Of a stretch of DNA of 64,000 bases, positions 1 through 7,756 are shown one piece after another. A model generated the notes under the pieces. The model was not told where the DNA came from and searched no databases. It saw nothing but the letters and a program-made list of their open reading frames with translations. The DNA lies in contig CP054189.1 in assembly GCA_015709495.1 (NCBI GenBank), positions 2,046,001-2,110,000 on the forward strand. Direction: 5' to 3'. The stretch comes from Chthonomonadaceae bacterium. Lineage in GTDB: Bacteria; Armatimonadota; Fimbriimonadia; Fimbriimonadales; Fimbriimonadaceae. Numbering within the stretch: the first letter of the stretch is position 1; each line of letters opens with the position of its first letter. A program made the translations under genes and the position numbers.

Positions 1-246
1 CGGGGCAGCGGGAGGGTCGCTTGTTTCAGGAGCGGCCTCGTTCGCGGGCGGATCGCCCTCTACGTCGAAGGCGAGCTGCTTTGCGTCAGGGTCTTCATCG
101 GCGGCCTTGCGCCTTCGCCCGCGGGTGGAGGCTTTCGGCGCAGGCTTGCTCTGGCTTTCCGAACTTGCCTCGACGGGGGAAGCGGGCTCGGCGGACGAAT
201 CAGCAGGAGCCTCGGTAATGTCGTCAGACTGTTTTTTTCTTCGCAT
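1..246 (-). CDS. N-terminal part of an unidentified protein, running off the left edge
   Basis: An open frame on the minus strand starts at the ATG at 246 and is still open at base 1 (82 codons seen). It begins MRRKKQSDD and continues as a low-complexity region rich in Ala, Pro, Glu and Ser, with a basic patch (TRGRRRK) near residues 40-47. This looks like a disordered, charged N-terminal extension, as found on some nucleic-acid-binding proteins. The conserved part lies outside the window, so no function can be assigned. A run of seven A follows the start codon closely. No Shine-Dalgarno is visible. Confidence 0.5.
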   Translation of the reverse strand, partial: MRRKKQSDDITEAPADSSAEPASPVEASSESQSKPAPKASTRGRRRKAADEDPDAKQLAFDVEGDPPANEAAPETSDPPAAP

Positions 247-566
247 GTGCGGTTGTTTTTCGGACGCCGGAGATTCGAATCGGCACGGGGTAGGGTGCGG
301 GCTCCAGCGCGATAGGGCAATTGAAATTGGTCTTTGTCGCTTGGGTCTTCATTTCGATGCGTTGGGCGAATTCGGGTGGGTCTCATGACAGGCATCTCGC
401 TCTCCGAACAAGAACCGTCTAACGCAGCTTACGATGGCCTTTCGCGAATCGCAAGTGAGTATGGCAGATACCTACGCTTCGGGACCCAAAGCGCGCGCGT
501 CCCCTAGGATTTTCGCCGGGTGTTACCGAGGATTCAAACGAGGCCCGCAACGGGCCAAGAACGACA
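247..566. other. divergent intergenic region upstream of fliK
   Basis: This 320-bp stretch separates the minus-strand gene at the left edge from the flagellar operon. It contains one short plausible reading frame (385-507) and a perfect 6-bp hairpin, GGCCCG-CAA-CGGGCC, at 542-556 just before the fliK start. I see no convincing sigma-28 or sigma-54 flagellar promoter and no RNA gene. Confidence 0.4.
385..507 (+). CDS. possible 40-residue small protein upstream of fliK
   Basis: An ATG at 385 is preceded by a purine-rich GGTGGG about 6-11 nt upstream and opens 40 codons ending at TAG 505-507. The product begins MTGISLSEQEPSNAAYDG and has an ordinary, protein-like composition with no membrane segment. 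It lies 60 bp before fliK on the same strand, so it could be the first gene of the flagellar operon. I recognise no family, and a chance frame is quite possible in DNA of this composition. Confidence 0.25.
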   Translation: MTGISLSEQEPSNAAYDGLSRIASEYGRYLRFGTQSARVP

Positions 567-2087
567 ATGAACCCAATATCGCTCAACTTAGGTCCTGTCG
601 CGGCGCACCCGAGCGGCGCAGCAGGGCGAATCCAAGCCGAGCCGAACGGGAAGCGTCGAAACGACAAGGCACACCCGCCGCCTGGCGGACTGGGTCCACC
701 TGGCGCGGCATCGCGGACGGGAGGAGAAGCAAGAGACAGAGGGCCGATCGCCCCGTCGAAACAGCCGGACTCCGAACCCCAAAACCCCGCGAAGCCCGCA
801 AACGCCGACGCCGAATCGGTTCCCTCGAAACTCCAAGCGAGCACGGCAGAAGCTGAAGTTCGTCTGGCAGCGCCTTCTTGGGGTGTCCCTGAGAACTTTC
901 AGTCGCTTGTGGTCTCCGTTATGGGAGGCACACAGCCAATCATCGCCGAGCCCGCTGCGGCTCCGATTCCGGATTCGCTTCGCGCGGAAGCAACGGCCGG
1001 AACGGTTCCTTCGGCAGCTCACGCGGAATCCGTTTCGATCCCAGGCTTCGTCCTCGGGGATCGAGCGGGAGATGCCGCTCAACCTGGGGAAGCCCCGGTC
1101 TTTGACCTTCCTGTGGACGAGTCTTTTGCCGCGGAACTCGTGCCGGGCCCGCTCATTCAGGGCTCAAGCGGCTCCGAATCGCAAAGCATTGCGGAGGTTC
1201 CGGAGCCGATCCTCTCACCGATTTTCGATTCAACTCAAGTTGCAGGCGACTCCTCTGAGAAGGCCGCTCAGACCCCGCAGCAGGTTGCCAAGGCCCCGGC
1301 CAAAGCAAGCGAAGTGGCGGAGGTTGCGAGCGCGGCCCCTCTCGTTGAAGGCGAAGGCGCGGCGGCCCAAATCGCCTCTCGAGAAACGGCTCCGGACAGA
1401 CCCAACGACGAAGCGACAGCAGCACCCTCCGATTCGGTGGGAACACAGCCCGAGTCTTTCACAGGCGGCGAAGGCTCGGTCGGCGCGGAAACTCCCAGTG
1501 GCCAAGGCGCCTCTCTCAAGGCAGAACCTGCCTCCGGGGACGCCGCAGGCTCGGAAGGGCCGCCCCTCGACGCTATCAGAGCCGCCAGTGCTCAGACGAC
1601 GCCGCTAACGCGTGTTCGATCTGAGCCCTCCGAACTGACGAGCCTTTCTGCGGACGTTCGCAACCGCGTCGTGGCCCAAGTTGCCGACCATATCGAGTCG
1701 ATCCTTGCCGTCCGACCCCGCAACGGTGTCGTGTTGCGGCTCGAACCCCACGATCTTGGGGTGGTCGAAATCGGCCTGAAGGCAACGGAAGGCGGCGTCG
1801 AAGCGAAGCTCGCTGCGAGTCACGCGAGCGTTCACGCCGCTCTCGAACAAAGTAAGGCGCAACTCGGTGCGGCCATGGAAGCGAAAGGGCTGACTGTGGT
1901 TGCGCTGACAATTGAGTCCCAGTCCGACCTCGGAAACCAAGCTCACCAGCAGGCGCGGCCCGACTCGGGCCAGCCCCAAAACTCCTCACTTCGAGGCCAG
2001 GGTCTGCACCGCACTTCCGAATCGACCAAGCTAACGACCTTCTATGATGCGCGGCGGCAATCAGCCGGCGTCGACATCTGGATCTAA
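567..2087 (+). CDS. fliK: flagellar hook-length control protein FliK
   Basis: 506 residues. Residues 1-360 are low-complexity, Ala/Pro/Glu/Ser-rich linker, as is usual for the ruler part of FliK. The C-terminal 370-470 region matches the Flg_hook domain: VVLRLEPHDLGVVEIGLKA followed by a predicted amphipathic stretch and AAMEAKGLTVVALTIES. FliK is exported by the flagellar type III system, measures the hook and makes FlhB switch substrate specificity. It is followed after 12 bp by flgD and then flgE, the usual order. The start ATG at 567 has no strong Shine-Dalgarno, so the N-terminus is less certain than the rest. Confidence 0.85.
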   Translation: MNPISLNLGPVAAHPSGAAGRIQAEPNGKRRNDKAHPPPGGLGPPGAASRTGGEARDRGPIAPSKQPDSEPQNPAKPANADAESVPSKLQASTAEAEVRLAAPSWGVPENFQSLVVSVMGGTQPIIAEPAAAPIPDSLRAEATAGTVPSAAHAESVSIPGFVLGDRAGDAAQPGEAPVFDLPVDESFAAELVPGPLIQGSSGSESQSIAEVPEPILSPIFDSTQVAGDSSEKAAQTPQQVAKAPAKASEVAEVASAAPLVEGEGAAAQIASRETAPDRPNDEATAAPSDSVGTQPESFTGGEGSVGAETPSGQGASLKAEPASGDAAGSEGPPLDAIRAASAQTTPLTRVRSEPSELTSLSADVRNRVVAQVADHIESILAVRPRNGVVLRLEPHDLGVVEIGLKATEGGVEAKLAASHASVHAALEQSKAQLGAAMEAKGLTVVALTIESQSDLGNQAHQQARPDSGQPQNSSLRGQGLHRTSESTKLTTFYDARRQSAGVDIWI

Positions 2088-2099
2088 CGGAGAACAACG

Positions 2100-2522
2100 A
2101 TGAACCCGATCACACCCTTCAATCCGAACGATTACTACGGGGTTACGCTCCCGAAGCCGAAGTCGGAGTTGAACATGGAGACGTTCCTGCGGCTCTTGAC
2201 CGTTCAACTCTCGCACCAGAACCCTTTGGAGCCGATGAACGACAGGGACTTCTTTGCGCAACTCGCCCAACTCGGGCAGGTCCAAGGAATGTCGCAGATG
2301 CAGGAAGCCGTGAACGCAACGCAGGCCAACTCCCTGCTGGGCAAGCGAGTGTCCGCACTCTACACCGAGCCGGGAAGCGGGCTTACGGACCTCGTCACAG
2401 GCACGGCGACTCGACTGATCGCCAATAACGGCAAGTATGAGGTCGTTATCCGGACCGACAACGGCTTCGAGTTGACGGTGCCGACTTCCTCGATTCAGAC
2501 CGTTGAACTTACCAACCCTTAG
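2100..2522 (+). CDS. flgD: flagellar hook assembly (cap) protein FlgD
   Basis: 140 residues. The N-terminal conserved block is plain: FLRLLTVQLSHQNPLEPM, then FFAQLAQLGQVQGMSQMQEAV, the FlgD signature region. FlgD caps the growing hook in the extracellular space and lets FlgE subunits polymerise. The protein stops soon after this block plus a short beta segment, so it is a short FlgD without the full C-terminal Tudor/Fn3 region seen in the roughly 220-residue enteric protein. Short forms of this kind are known from several phyla. A GGAG precedes the ATG. Position between fliK and flgE supports the call. Confidence 0.9.
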   Translation: MNPITPFNPNDYYGVTLPKPKSELNMETFLRLLTVQLSHQNPLEPMNDRDFFAQLAQLGQVQGMSQMQEAVNATQANSLLGKRVSALYTEPGSGLTDLVTGTATRLIANNGKYEVVIRTDNGFELTVPTSSIQTVELTNP

Positions 2523-2534
2523 GAGACGCAAGAG

Positions 2535-2900
2535 ATGAGCAATCGAATCGACAACGCGCAGGTCGCAGAACTCCTGAGTCGTCAAGTCGCCCCGGTTTCG
2601 CCGCGGCCGACCGAGAAAACGACGGAGTTTCAAGACCTCCTGGGTTCAAGGCTCAAGCTCAGCGGACACGCCCAGACGAGGATGCAAAGCCGGAACATCC
2701 AGCTTGAGGCCTCGCAGTGGGATCGCGTCATGAGCGGAGTCGAACGCGCTGCGGAAAAAGGGGGGCGCGAGTCGCTCCTGATGATCGACGATGTGGCGCT
2801 CATTGTGAGCATCAAGAATCGCACGATCATTACGGCAGTCGACATGGCCCATCTTTCCGAGAGCGTTTTCACGAACATCGACAGCGCGGTCATCGTTTGA
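2535..2900 (+). CDS. flagellar operon protein (TIGR02530 type)
   Basis: 121 residues. The core LKLSGHAQTRMQSRNI, followed by LMIDDVALIVSIKNRTIIT and FTNIDSAVIV at the end, is the signature of the conserved flagellar operon protein found next to flgD and flgE in Firmicutes and other phyla (TIGR02530). Its exact role is not well defined; genes of this family are consistently found beside hook genes. A strong AGGAGA lies 10 nt before the ATG. It is 12 bp after flgD and in the same orientation, so co-transcription is very likely. Confidence 0.85.
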   Translation: MSNRIDNAQVAELLSRQVAPVSPRPTEKTTEFQDLLGSRLKLSGHAQTRMQSRNIQLEASQWDRVMSGVERAAEKGGRESLLMIDDVALIVSIKNRTIITAVDMAHLSESVFTNIDSAVIV

Positions 2901-3048
2901 CCCCACGACCCCACGACACCCAATCGAAACCAACAAACAAAGCTCAGCGCGAAACACCGGACAGGATCGAGGTGAAACACCGAGAATGTCCTCGCGGCAT
3001 CCCGATTGGATGACGCCCCAGCCCTGAGCGAACGGAGGACAACACACA

Positions 3049-4338
3049 ATGCTACAGGCACTACTCGCAGGAGTTGCGAGCATCAAAGCGCAGCAAACGC
3101 GCATCAACGTCATCGGCAACAATCTTGCCAACGTGAACACCGTGGCCTTCAAAGGCTCACGCGTGACCTTCAAGGACATGATCGCCCAAACGATGAGAGG
3201 GGCGAGCGGACCCACCGGAAATCGAGGCGGCCAGAACGCGCTGCAGTTCGGATTGGGAGTTCTCGTAGCCGGCACGGATGTCAACAACGAGCAAGGATCG
3301 CTCAACGCTACGAACCGCCCCACCGACATCGCCGTCCAAGGAAACGGCTATCTCATCGTCGGCAATGGGAGTCGGATGCTCTACACCCGCGATGGAGCTT
3401 TCGACCTCGATGCCAACGGCGACCTCGTCCACCGCTCGACGGGGGAAAAGCTGTTGGGCTGGAGCGCAGACGCCGACGGGGTAATCGATACGAGCGCCCC
3501 GGTAACGGCAGCGTCCTCCATCCGCATCCCGATCGGGCAGCTTTCCGCAGTTCAAGTCACGACGAAGGTCGAATTCGCGGGCAACCTCAACGCGAACGCC
3601 CTTCCGGCCGACGAGTGGCAAACTCAGTTCGCCGTGTACGACACCTTGGGAGGAAAGCACGATCTTCAGATGAGGCTCTTCAACCGCGTGGCTAATCCCA
3701 CCGGGGCTGGAGTGCCCGCGGGCGCGATCAGCGCGTGGTCTTGGGAGGTGACGGAACCCCCTTCGGCTACGGTGATCGGAACTTCGGACGGCGCGACTCC
3801 CACCGGCGAGCCCCTCTACTTCGATGCCAACGGGCGGCTGCTGAACACTTCGGCGGTCCAGGGCGTCACAGTCGCAGCGTCCAACGCACCCGCCTTCACG
3901 TTCAACCTGAACTTCTCAGACGTGAACCAATTGGCCAGCGAGACCCAAGTGCAGGCGAGCAGCCAAAACGGGTACCCGCCTGGATCGCTGCAGGGACTCG
4001 CAATCGGCGCAGATGGCGAGATTTTGGGCCTGTTCACGAACGGCATCACTCGTTCCCTCGGCAGGATTGCTATGGCGGTCTTTTCCAACCCGGCAGGGCT
4101 TCAGATTTCGGGGAGCAACACCTGGAGAATGACCGACAACTCCGGCATTCCGGTCATCGGAACGGCCGCGACGGGCGGGCGAGGAACCCTGAACGCCGGC
4201 TTTCTGGAGCAGTCGAACATCGACATCGGATCGGAGTTCACCGACCTGATCGTCACCCAGCGAGGGTTCCAAGCGAACACCCGCGTGGTGACGACCGTCG
4301 ATGAGATGATGCAGGACCTGCTGAATATGAGGCGGTAG
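3049..4338 (+). CDS. flgE: flagellar hook protein FlgE
   Basis: 429 residues. The N-terminus has the rod/hook signature (INVIGNNLANVNTVAFKGSR), the centre has the FlgE beta domains (QGNGYLIVGNG, VEFAGNLNAN, FAVYDTLGGKHDLQM), and the C-terminus has the heptad D0 helix (EFTDLIVTQRGFQANTRVV ... MMQDLLNMRR). FlgE polymerises into the extracellular hook that joins rod and filament. A GGAGGA Shine-Dalgarno lies upstream of the ATG. It closes the hook operon, being followed by a terminator hairpin and a convergent gene. Confidence 0.95.
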   Translation: MLQALLAGVASIKAQQTRINVIGNNLANVNTVAFKGSRVTFKDMIAQTMRGASGPTGNRGGQNALQFGLGVLVAGTDVNNEQGSLNATNRPTDIAVQGNGYLIVGNGSRMLYTRDGAFDLDANGDLVHRSTGEKLLGWSADADGVIDTSAPVTAASSIRIPIGQLSAVQVTTKVEFAGNLNANALPADEWQTQFAVYDTLGGKHDLQMRLFNRVANPTGAGVPAGAISAWSWEVTEPPSATVIGTSDGATPTGEPLYFDANGRLLNTSAVQGVTVAASNAPAFTFNLNFSDVNQLASETQVQASSQNGYPPGSLQGLAIGADGEILGLFTNGITRSLGRIAMAVFSNPAGLQISGSNTWRMTDNSGIPVIGTAATGGRGTLNAGFLEQSNIDIGSEFTDLIVTQRGFQANTRVVTTVDEMMQDLLNMRR

Positions 4339-4360
4339 GTAAGTTAGGCTAGCGCAGAGC

Positions 4361-4391
4361 AGGGCGGCACGGGGAAACCCGCGGCCGCCCT
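4361..4391 (+). terminator. terminator-like hairpin after flgE
   Basis: An 8-bp perfect stem (AGGGCGGC / GCCGCCCT) encloses a loop that itself contains CGGGG-AAA-CCCG. It is followed by TTCTTG rather than a long T run. It lies between the convergent ends of flgE (4338) and the DUF4097 gene (4418) and could serve both. Confidence 0.55.
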
Positions 4392-4417
4392 TCTTGCTGC
4401 TACCGAGTTGGGATGAG

Positions 4418-5641
4418 CTACTCTTCTTCGGTGGCGGCGTGTTCGCGAAGTCGCAGAGTGATGCCTCCATGAACCGCGCTTACGTCGAGCGAGCCCGCTC
4501 CCGATCCCAACCGACCCGTAATGTGCTGGTCCATTCGAGCCTCGTCTTCGAGGACGATATCGCACAGGACGTCTCCCCGGAGGGTGGACAAGGACACGCG
4601 GCAGTCCGAACCGTCGGAGATCGCGAGTACGGCGTCGCCATCGACCGTGCGAACGCTTACTGTGCCGGAGATCGGTTCTTCGAGGTCGAGGTTGACCGCG
4701 CCGGAAACAGATTCGATGGAGAGGGTGCGACCGGAACATCCTTGCAGTGTCACGTTACCACGAGCCGTTCGGGCGTTGATGTTGCCCTTCACGTCAGACA
4801 AGACGATGTCTCCCGATTTGCTCTCCAGACGGACCGACGGAGATTCGATTCGTTCCAACTTCATGTCGCCCGCCTGCGAGGAGACCTCGACAGGTCCTGA
4901 TAGACCCGAGATCTTCACGTCCCCGCTTTGCACCGACAGGCGACAACCCGGCCCCGTGTCGCGCACGTCCACGTCGCCCGCCTGCGTCTTGACCTCGACC
5001 ACCAAGGGCAGGGCGAGGGTGACTTCGATATCGACCGAAAGGTCCGGAATGTCGGGCTGGCGGATGAGAACTTGGTGATCGCTCTCTTCGACGACGATCG
5101 TGTAGGCGTCCGCGTTCTCCCGTGCCTCGTACTCGTCCGCGCCCCGTACCTTCGCGATCGCTTTCACGACACTCTCGGCCGAACCGCCGACTACGCTCAC
5201 GTCGCCGCAAGGGTTTTCGATCCGCAGGACCTTCGTCTCCGCGACCTTGAGAGGAAGGGTGACCTCCCTCACTTCGTAGGCTCCGAACCAGCCCAGGCGC
5301 AGCTTGCCTTTCTTGACCTTGTCGATCGCGCCTTGCAAGCCCTCATAGCCCTTCTTCGCCCCGGTGCGAACCTGCCGGGCGACGTCTTGCCAATCGACCG
5401 CAGTCGAGACCTCCCGGCCCAAGCCCTCCATGAAGTCGACGAAGGACTTCATCGGGTCGGTGGCCTTTGCCGAACCCTCCTCAGCGGAAGCAGCGTCGGA
5501 TTCGCCTTCAGATTCCTTGGACTCGGTCTCGCCCGCGTCCTGTTCGGGAGCGTTGAACGCGTCGATCAACTCCGCTGCATCCTCGGGGCTGAGCTTGCCC
5601 TCTTGGACGAGCTGCATGATTCTTCGAATCTCTTCCTTCAC
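4418..5641 (-). CDS. DUF4097-type beta-strand repeat protein with N-terminal SHOCT-like segment
   Basis: 407 residues. The N-terminus (KEEIRRIMQLVQEGKLSPEDAAELIDAF, cut here for length as residues 2-29) is the short helical element found at the start of YvlB/LiaX-like proteins. An acidic linker (about 35-70) follows. From about residue 125 onward there is a series of DUF4097 beta-strand repeats (GDVSVVGG, GDVDVRD, GDVKISG, GDMKLERI, GDIVLSDV, GNVTLQG), which form a beta-helix-like adhesin fold. No signal peptide or membrane segment is seen, so a cytoplasmic location is likely. Its ATG overlaps the TGA of the DUF2089 gene by 4 bp, so the two are translationally coupled. In Firmicutes such proteins belong to envelope-stress regulons; here that is only an analogy. 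Confidence 0.75.
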   Translation of the reverse strand: MKEEIRRIMQLVQEGKLSPEDAAELIDAFNAPEQDAGETESKESEGESDAASAEEGSAKATDPMKSFVDFMEGLGREVSTAVDWQDVARQVRTGAKKGYEGLQGAIDKVKKGKLRLGWFGAYEVREVTLPLKVAETKVLRIENPCGDVSVVGGSAESVVKAIAKVRGADEYEARENADAYTIVVEESDHQVLIRQPDIPDLSVDIEVTLALPLVVEVKTQAGDVDVRDTGPGCRLSVQSGDVKISGLSGPVEVSSQAGDMKLERIESPSVRLESKSGDIVLSDVKGNINARTARGNVTLQGCSGRTLSIESVSGAVNLDLEEPISGTVSVRTVDGDAVLAISDGSDCRVSLSTLRGDVLCDIVLEDEARMDQHITGRLGSGAGSLDVSAVHGGITLRLREHAATEEE

Positions 5642-6042
5642 TTTCTGACTCCTTCGCGAATTCGTTTCTTGGCTTCCTCGGGCGTGATCTCGCCGCGTTC
5701 AAGCTGCTCGATGATCTTCTTGGTTCTTTCGGATCGGTCTCGTTTGGGGCTTTCGTCGCGCGCGGGCGGGAGGCCCAGGGCTTCGAGCAATGCGTCGAGC
5801 CGGTTTCGAACGGTTGGATAGCTGATCCCGAGTTCTCGCTCGACGCAACTCAAGACCCCGCGGCACCGAAGAAAAGCCTCCAGAAACGCCGCTTGTTCGG
5901 GCTCGAGCCGGGAGTATTTGGGAATGGCAAACCTCCCTCGAATCACGACCCCACTGTCATCGCAGGTGAGTTCGCTCACGTAGAGGCTCTGGCCCGACAC
6001 CGGGTCCTTATGAGGAATGTCGTGCAGAGGTCGCTCGCTCAT
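5638..6042 (-). CDS. DUF2089 family putative regulator with degenerate zinc ribbon
   Basis: 134 residues. The central helix-turn-helix-like block (LEPEQAAFLEAFLRCRGVL ... ELGISYPTVRNRLDALLEALG, residues about 45-92) is characteristic of DUF2089. The C-terminal part (QLERGEITPEEAKKRIREG) is a SHOCT-like helical pair resembling the N-terminus of the next gene's product. The family usually starts with a four-cysteine zinc ribbon. Here the two knuckles read DPVSG and CDDSG, so three of the four ligands appear lost. It is probably the regulator of the two-gene unit with the DUF4097 protein. A TATGCT box 8 nt before the ATG suggests leaderless transcription. Confidence 0.8.
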   Translation of the reverse strand: MSERPLHDIPHKDPVSGQSLYVSELTCDDSGVVIRGRFAIPKYSRLEPEQAAFLEAFLRCRGVLSCVERELGISYPTVRNRLDALLEALGLPPARDESPKRDRSERTKKIIEQLERGEITPEEAKKRIREGVRK

Positions 6043-6050
6043 GACATAGG

Positions 6051-6056
6051 AGCATA
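6051..6056 (-). promoter_or_regulatory. -10 box of the DUF2089 gene (leaderless type)
   Basis: TATGCT on the minus strand lies 8 nt before the ATG at 6042. No clear -35 is seen. The surrounding 6043-6188 interval is unusually A+T-rich for this window, in keeping with a divergent promoter region. Confidence 0.4.
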
Positions 6057-6176
6057 CTTGAATTATTGAAGTGAGGTTTCACATTTTGGGATGTGTGATT
6101 GCAGAACAATTAGAAAACACAAGTTTTAGGTTTCGGATCGTGATGTTCTGCCGCATCCAATCGTCCGCGAGAAAGG

Positions 6177-6182
6177 TATAGT
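6177..6182 (+). promoter_or_regulatory. -10 box of the carboxypeptidase Taq gene (leaderless type)
   Basis: TATAGT ends 6 nt before the ATG at 6189, so transcription would start at or next to the start codon. Confidence 0.4.
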
Positions 6183-6188
6183 TGGCGC

Positions 6189-7685
6189 ATGACAGCTTCC
6201 TTGGAATCTCTGGAGTCCCGTTTCGCCGACATCAAGGCCCTGCAGGCCGCCATCGCGATGATGGAGTGGGACCAACAGACCTATATGCCGCGGGGTGGGT
6301 CGCCGGCTCGGGCCTCACACTTGGGGTCTCTCAGCCGAATTGCCCACGAGATGTTCGTGTCAGAAGAGATCGGGGCGCTCCTTGGCAGAGCGAAATCGGA
6401 GGTGGACCCCGACTCGGAAGAGGGCGCGCTCGTTCGGGTCGCCCAGAGGGAATACGACCTCGCTACGAAGGTCCCGGCGGAGCTCGTTTCAAGGAAAGTC
6501 CAGCTTGCGGCGGAGGGCCACGAGGTTTGGATGGCGGCCCGGGCCAACAATGATTTCGAACGATTTCGCCCCTACCTCGAGCAGATGTTCGAGATCGCCC
6601 GCCAGGAGGCCACCTATCTTGGGTATCGCGATCACATCTACGACGCCCTATTCGATCAGTACGAGGAAGGGGCGAAAGCGGCGGACGCGACCCGGCTGTT
6701 CGAAACCCTCAAGGCGCCCTTGGTCGACCTTGTTCGCCAGATCGCAGAAAGCCAAAACGACCCCGACGACAGCTTCCTCACGGGCGAGTGGCCGGAAGCC
6801 AAGCAGCGAGAGTTTACGGAGTTCTTGGTCAAGGAGATCGGCTTCGACATGAACCGAGGTCGGCAAGACGTCGCCCCGCATCCGTTTTGCACCGGCTGGT
6901 CGGTGGGCGACATCCGACTGACGACTCGATTCAAGCCGTACCTTGCATCGTCGATCTTCGCCTCGCTCCATGAGGCAGGACATGGGATGTATGAGCAAGG
7001 TTCGCCGGCCGCTTGGGATTTGAAGTTCCCAATGCTGGTCGGAGGCGTGTCACTGGGAGTTCATGAGAGCCAATCCCGTCTGTGGGAGAACATCGTCGGC
7101 CGTTCGCGCCCGTTCTGGAAGAGGCACCTGCCCGAACTGGCCCGCCGCTTCCCTGAGTTCTCCGAAGTCCCGCTCGACACGTTCTATCGGGCCGTGAACA
7201 AGGTCCAGCCTTCGCTCATTCGCGTTGAGGCGGACGAAGTCACCTACAACCTCCATATCCTCGTGCGATTCGAACTCGAATGCGACCTACTTACCGGCGA
7301 CCTGAAGGCCAAGGACCTTCCCGCCGCGTGGAATGCCAAGTACAAGGAGTATTTGGGAATCGAACCGGAAACGGACTCCGACGGGTGCCTCCAGGACGTC
7401 CACTGGTCGAGCGGACTTATCGGCTACTTCCCGACGTACAGCATGGGCAACTTGCTCAGCTACCAGATATGGAACGCCTTGCGGAAGGACCTCGGCGACA
7501 CCAACACCCTCATCGAGCGAGGCGAGTTCCGTCCGATCCTGAGTTGGCTCCAAGAAAACATCTATCGCCACGGAAAGCGCTACCAGCCGCAGGACCTGAT
7601 CGAACGCGCGACCGGCAGGCCGATGGAAGCCAACGACTACCTTACGGGCATCCGCGCCAAGTACACGGAACTTTACGGGCTGTGA
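6189..7685 (+). CDS. carboxypeptidase Taq (M32 metallopeptidase)
   Basis: 498 residues, the usual M32 length. The zinc-binding HEAGH is at residues 261-265 (SLHEAGHGMYEQG), and the downstream M32 motifs GVHESQSRLWEN (Glu third ligand) and IRVEADEVTYNLHILVRFE are complete. The enzyme is a cytoplasmic thermostable-type carboxypeptidase that removes C-terminal residues with broad specificity except proline. It is a single gene: the DUF2089 unit runs away from it and ndh starts 71 bp downstream. The start at 6189 is supported by MTASLESLESRFADIKAL, which matches the family N-terminus, and by the -10 box just upstream. Confidence 0.95.
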   Translation: MTASLESLESRFADIKALQAAIAMMEWDQQTYMPRGGSPARASHLGSLSRIAHEMFVSEEIGALLGRAKSEVDPDSEEGALVRVAQREYDLATKVPAELVSRKVQLAAEGHEVWMAARANNDFERFRPYLEQMFEIARQEATYLGYRDHIYDALFDQYEEGAKAADATRLFETLKAPLVDLVRQIAESQNDPDDSFLTGEWPEAKQREFTEFLVKEIGFDMNRGRQDVAPHPFCTGWSVGDIRLTTRFKPYLASSIFASLHEAGHGMYEQGSPAAWDLKFPMLVGGVSLGVHESQSRLWENIVGRSRPFWKRHLPELARRFPEFSEVPLDTFYRAVNKVQPSLIRVEADEVTYNLHILVRFELECDLLTGDLKAKDLPAAWNAKYKEYLGIEPETDSDGCLQDVHWSSGLIGYFPTYSMGNLLSYQIWNALRKDLGDTNTLIERGEFRPILSWLQENIYRHGKRYQPQDLIERATGRPMEANDYLTGIRAKYTELYGL

Positions 7686-7756
7686 GATCTCTGCATTCGA
7701 CGATTGCAGGTTGAGGTGAGAAAGCGGTAAAGAACGGTCGCGAAGGCGGGCCTCGC

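Noticed and set aside
270-300. tRNA T-loop-like GATTCGAATC
   Set aside because: Flanking bases do not form a T stem, and no anticodon or acceptor stem can be drawn on either strand.
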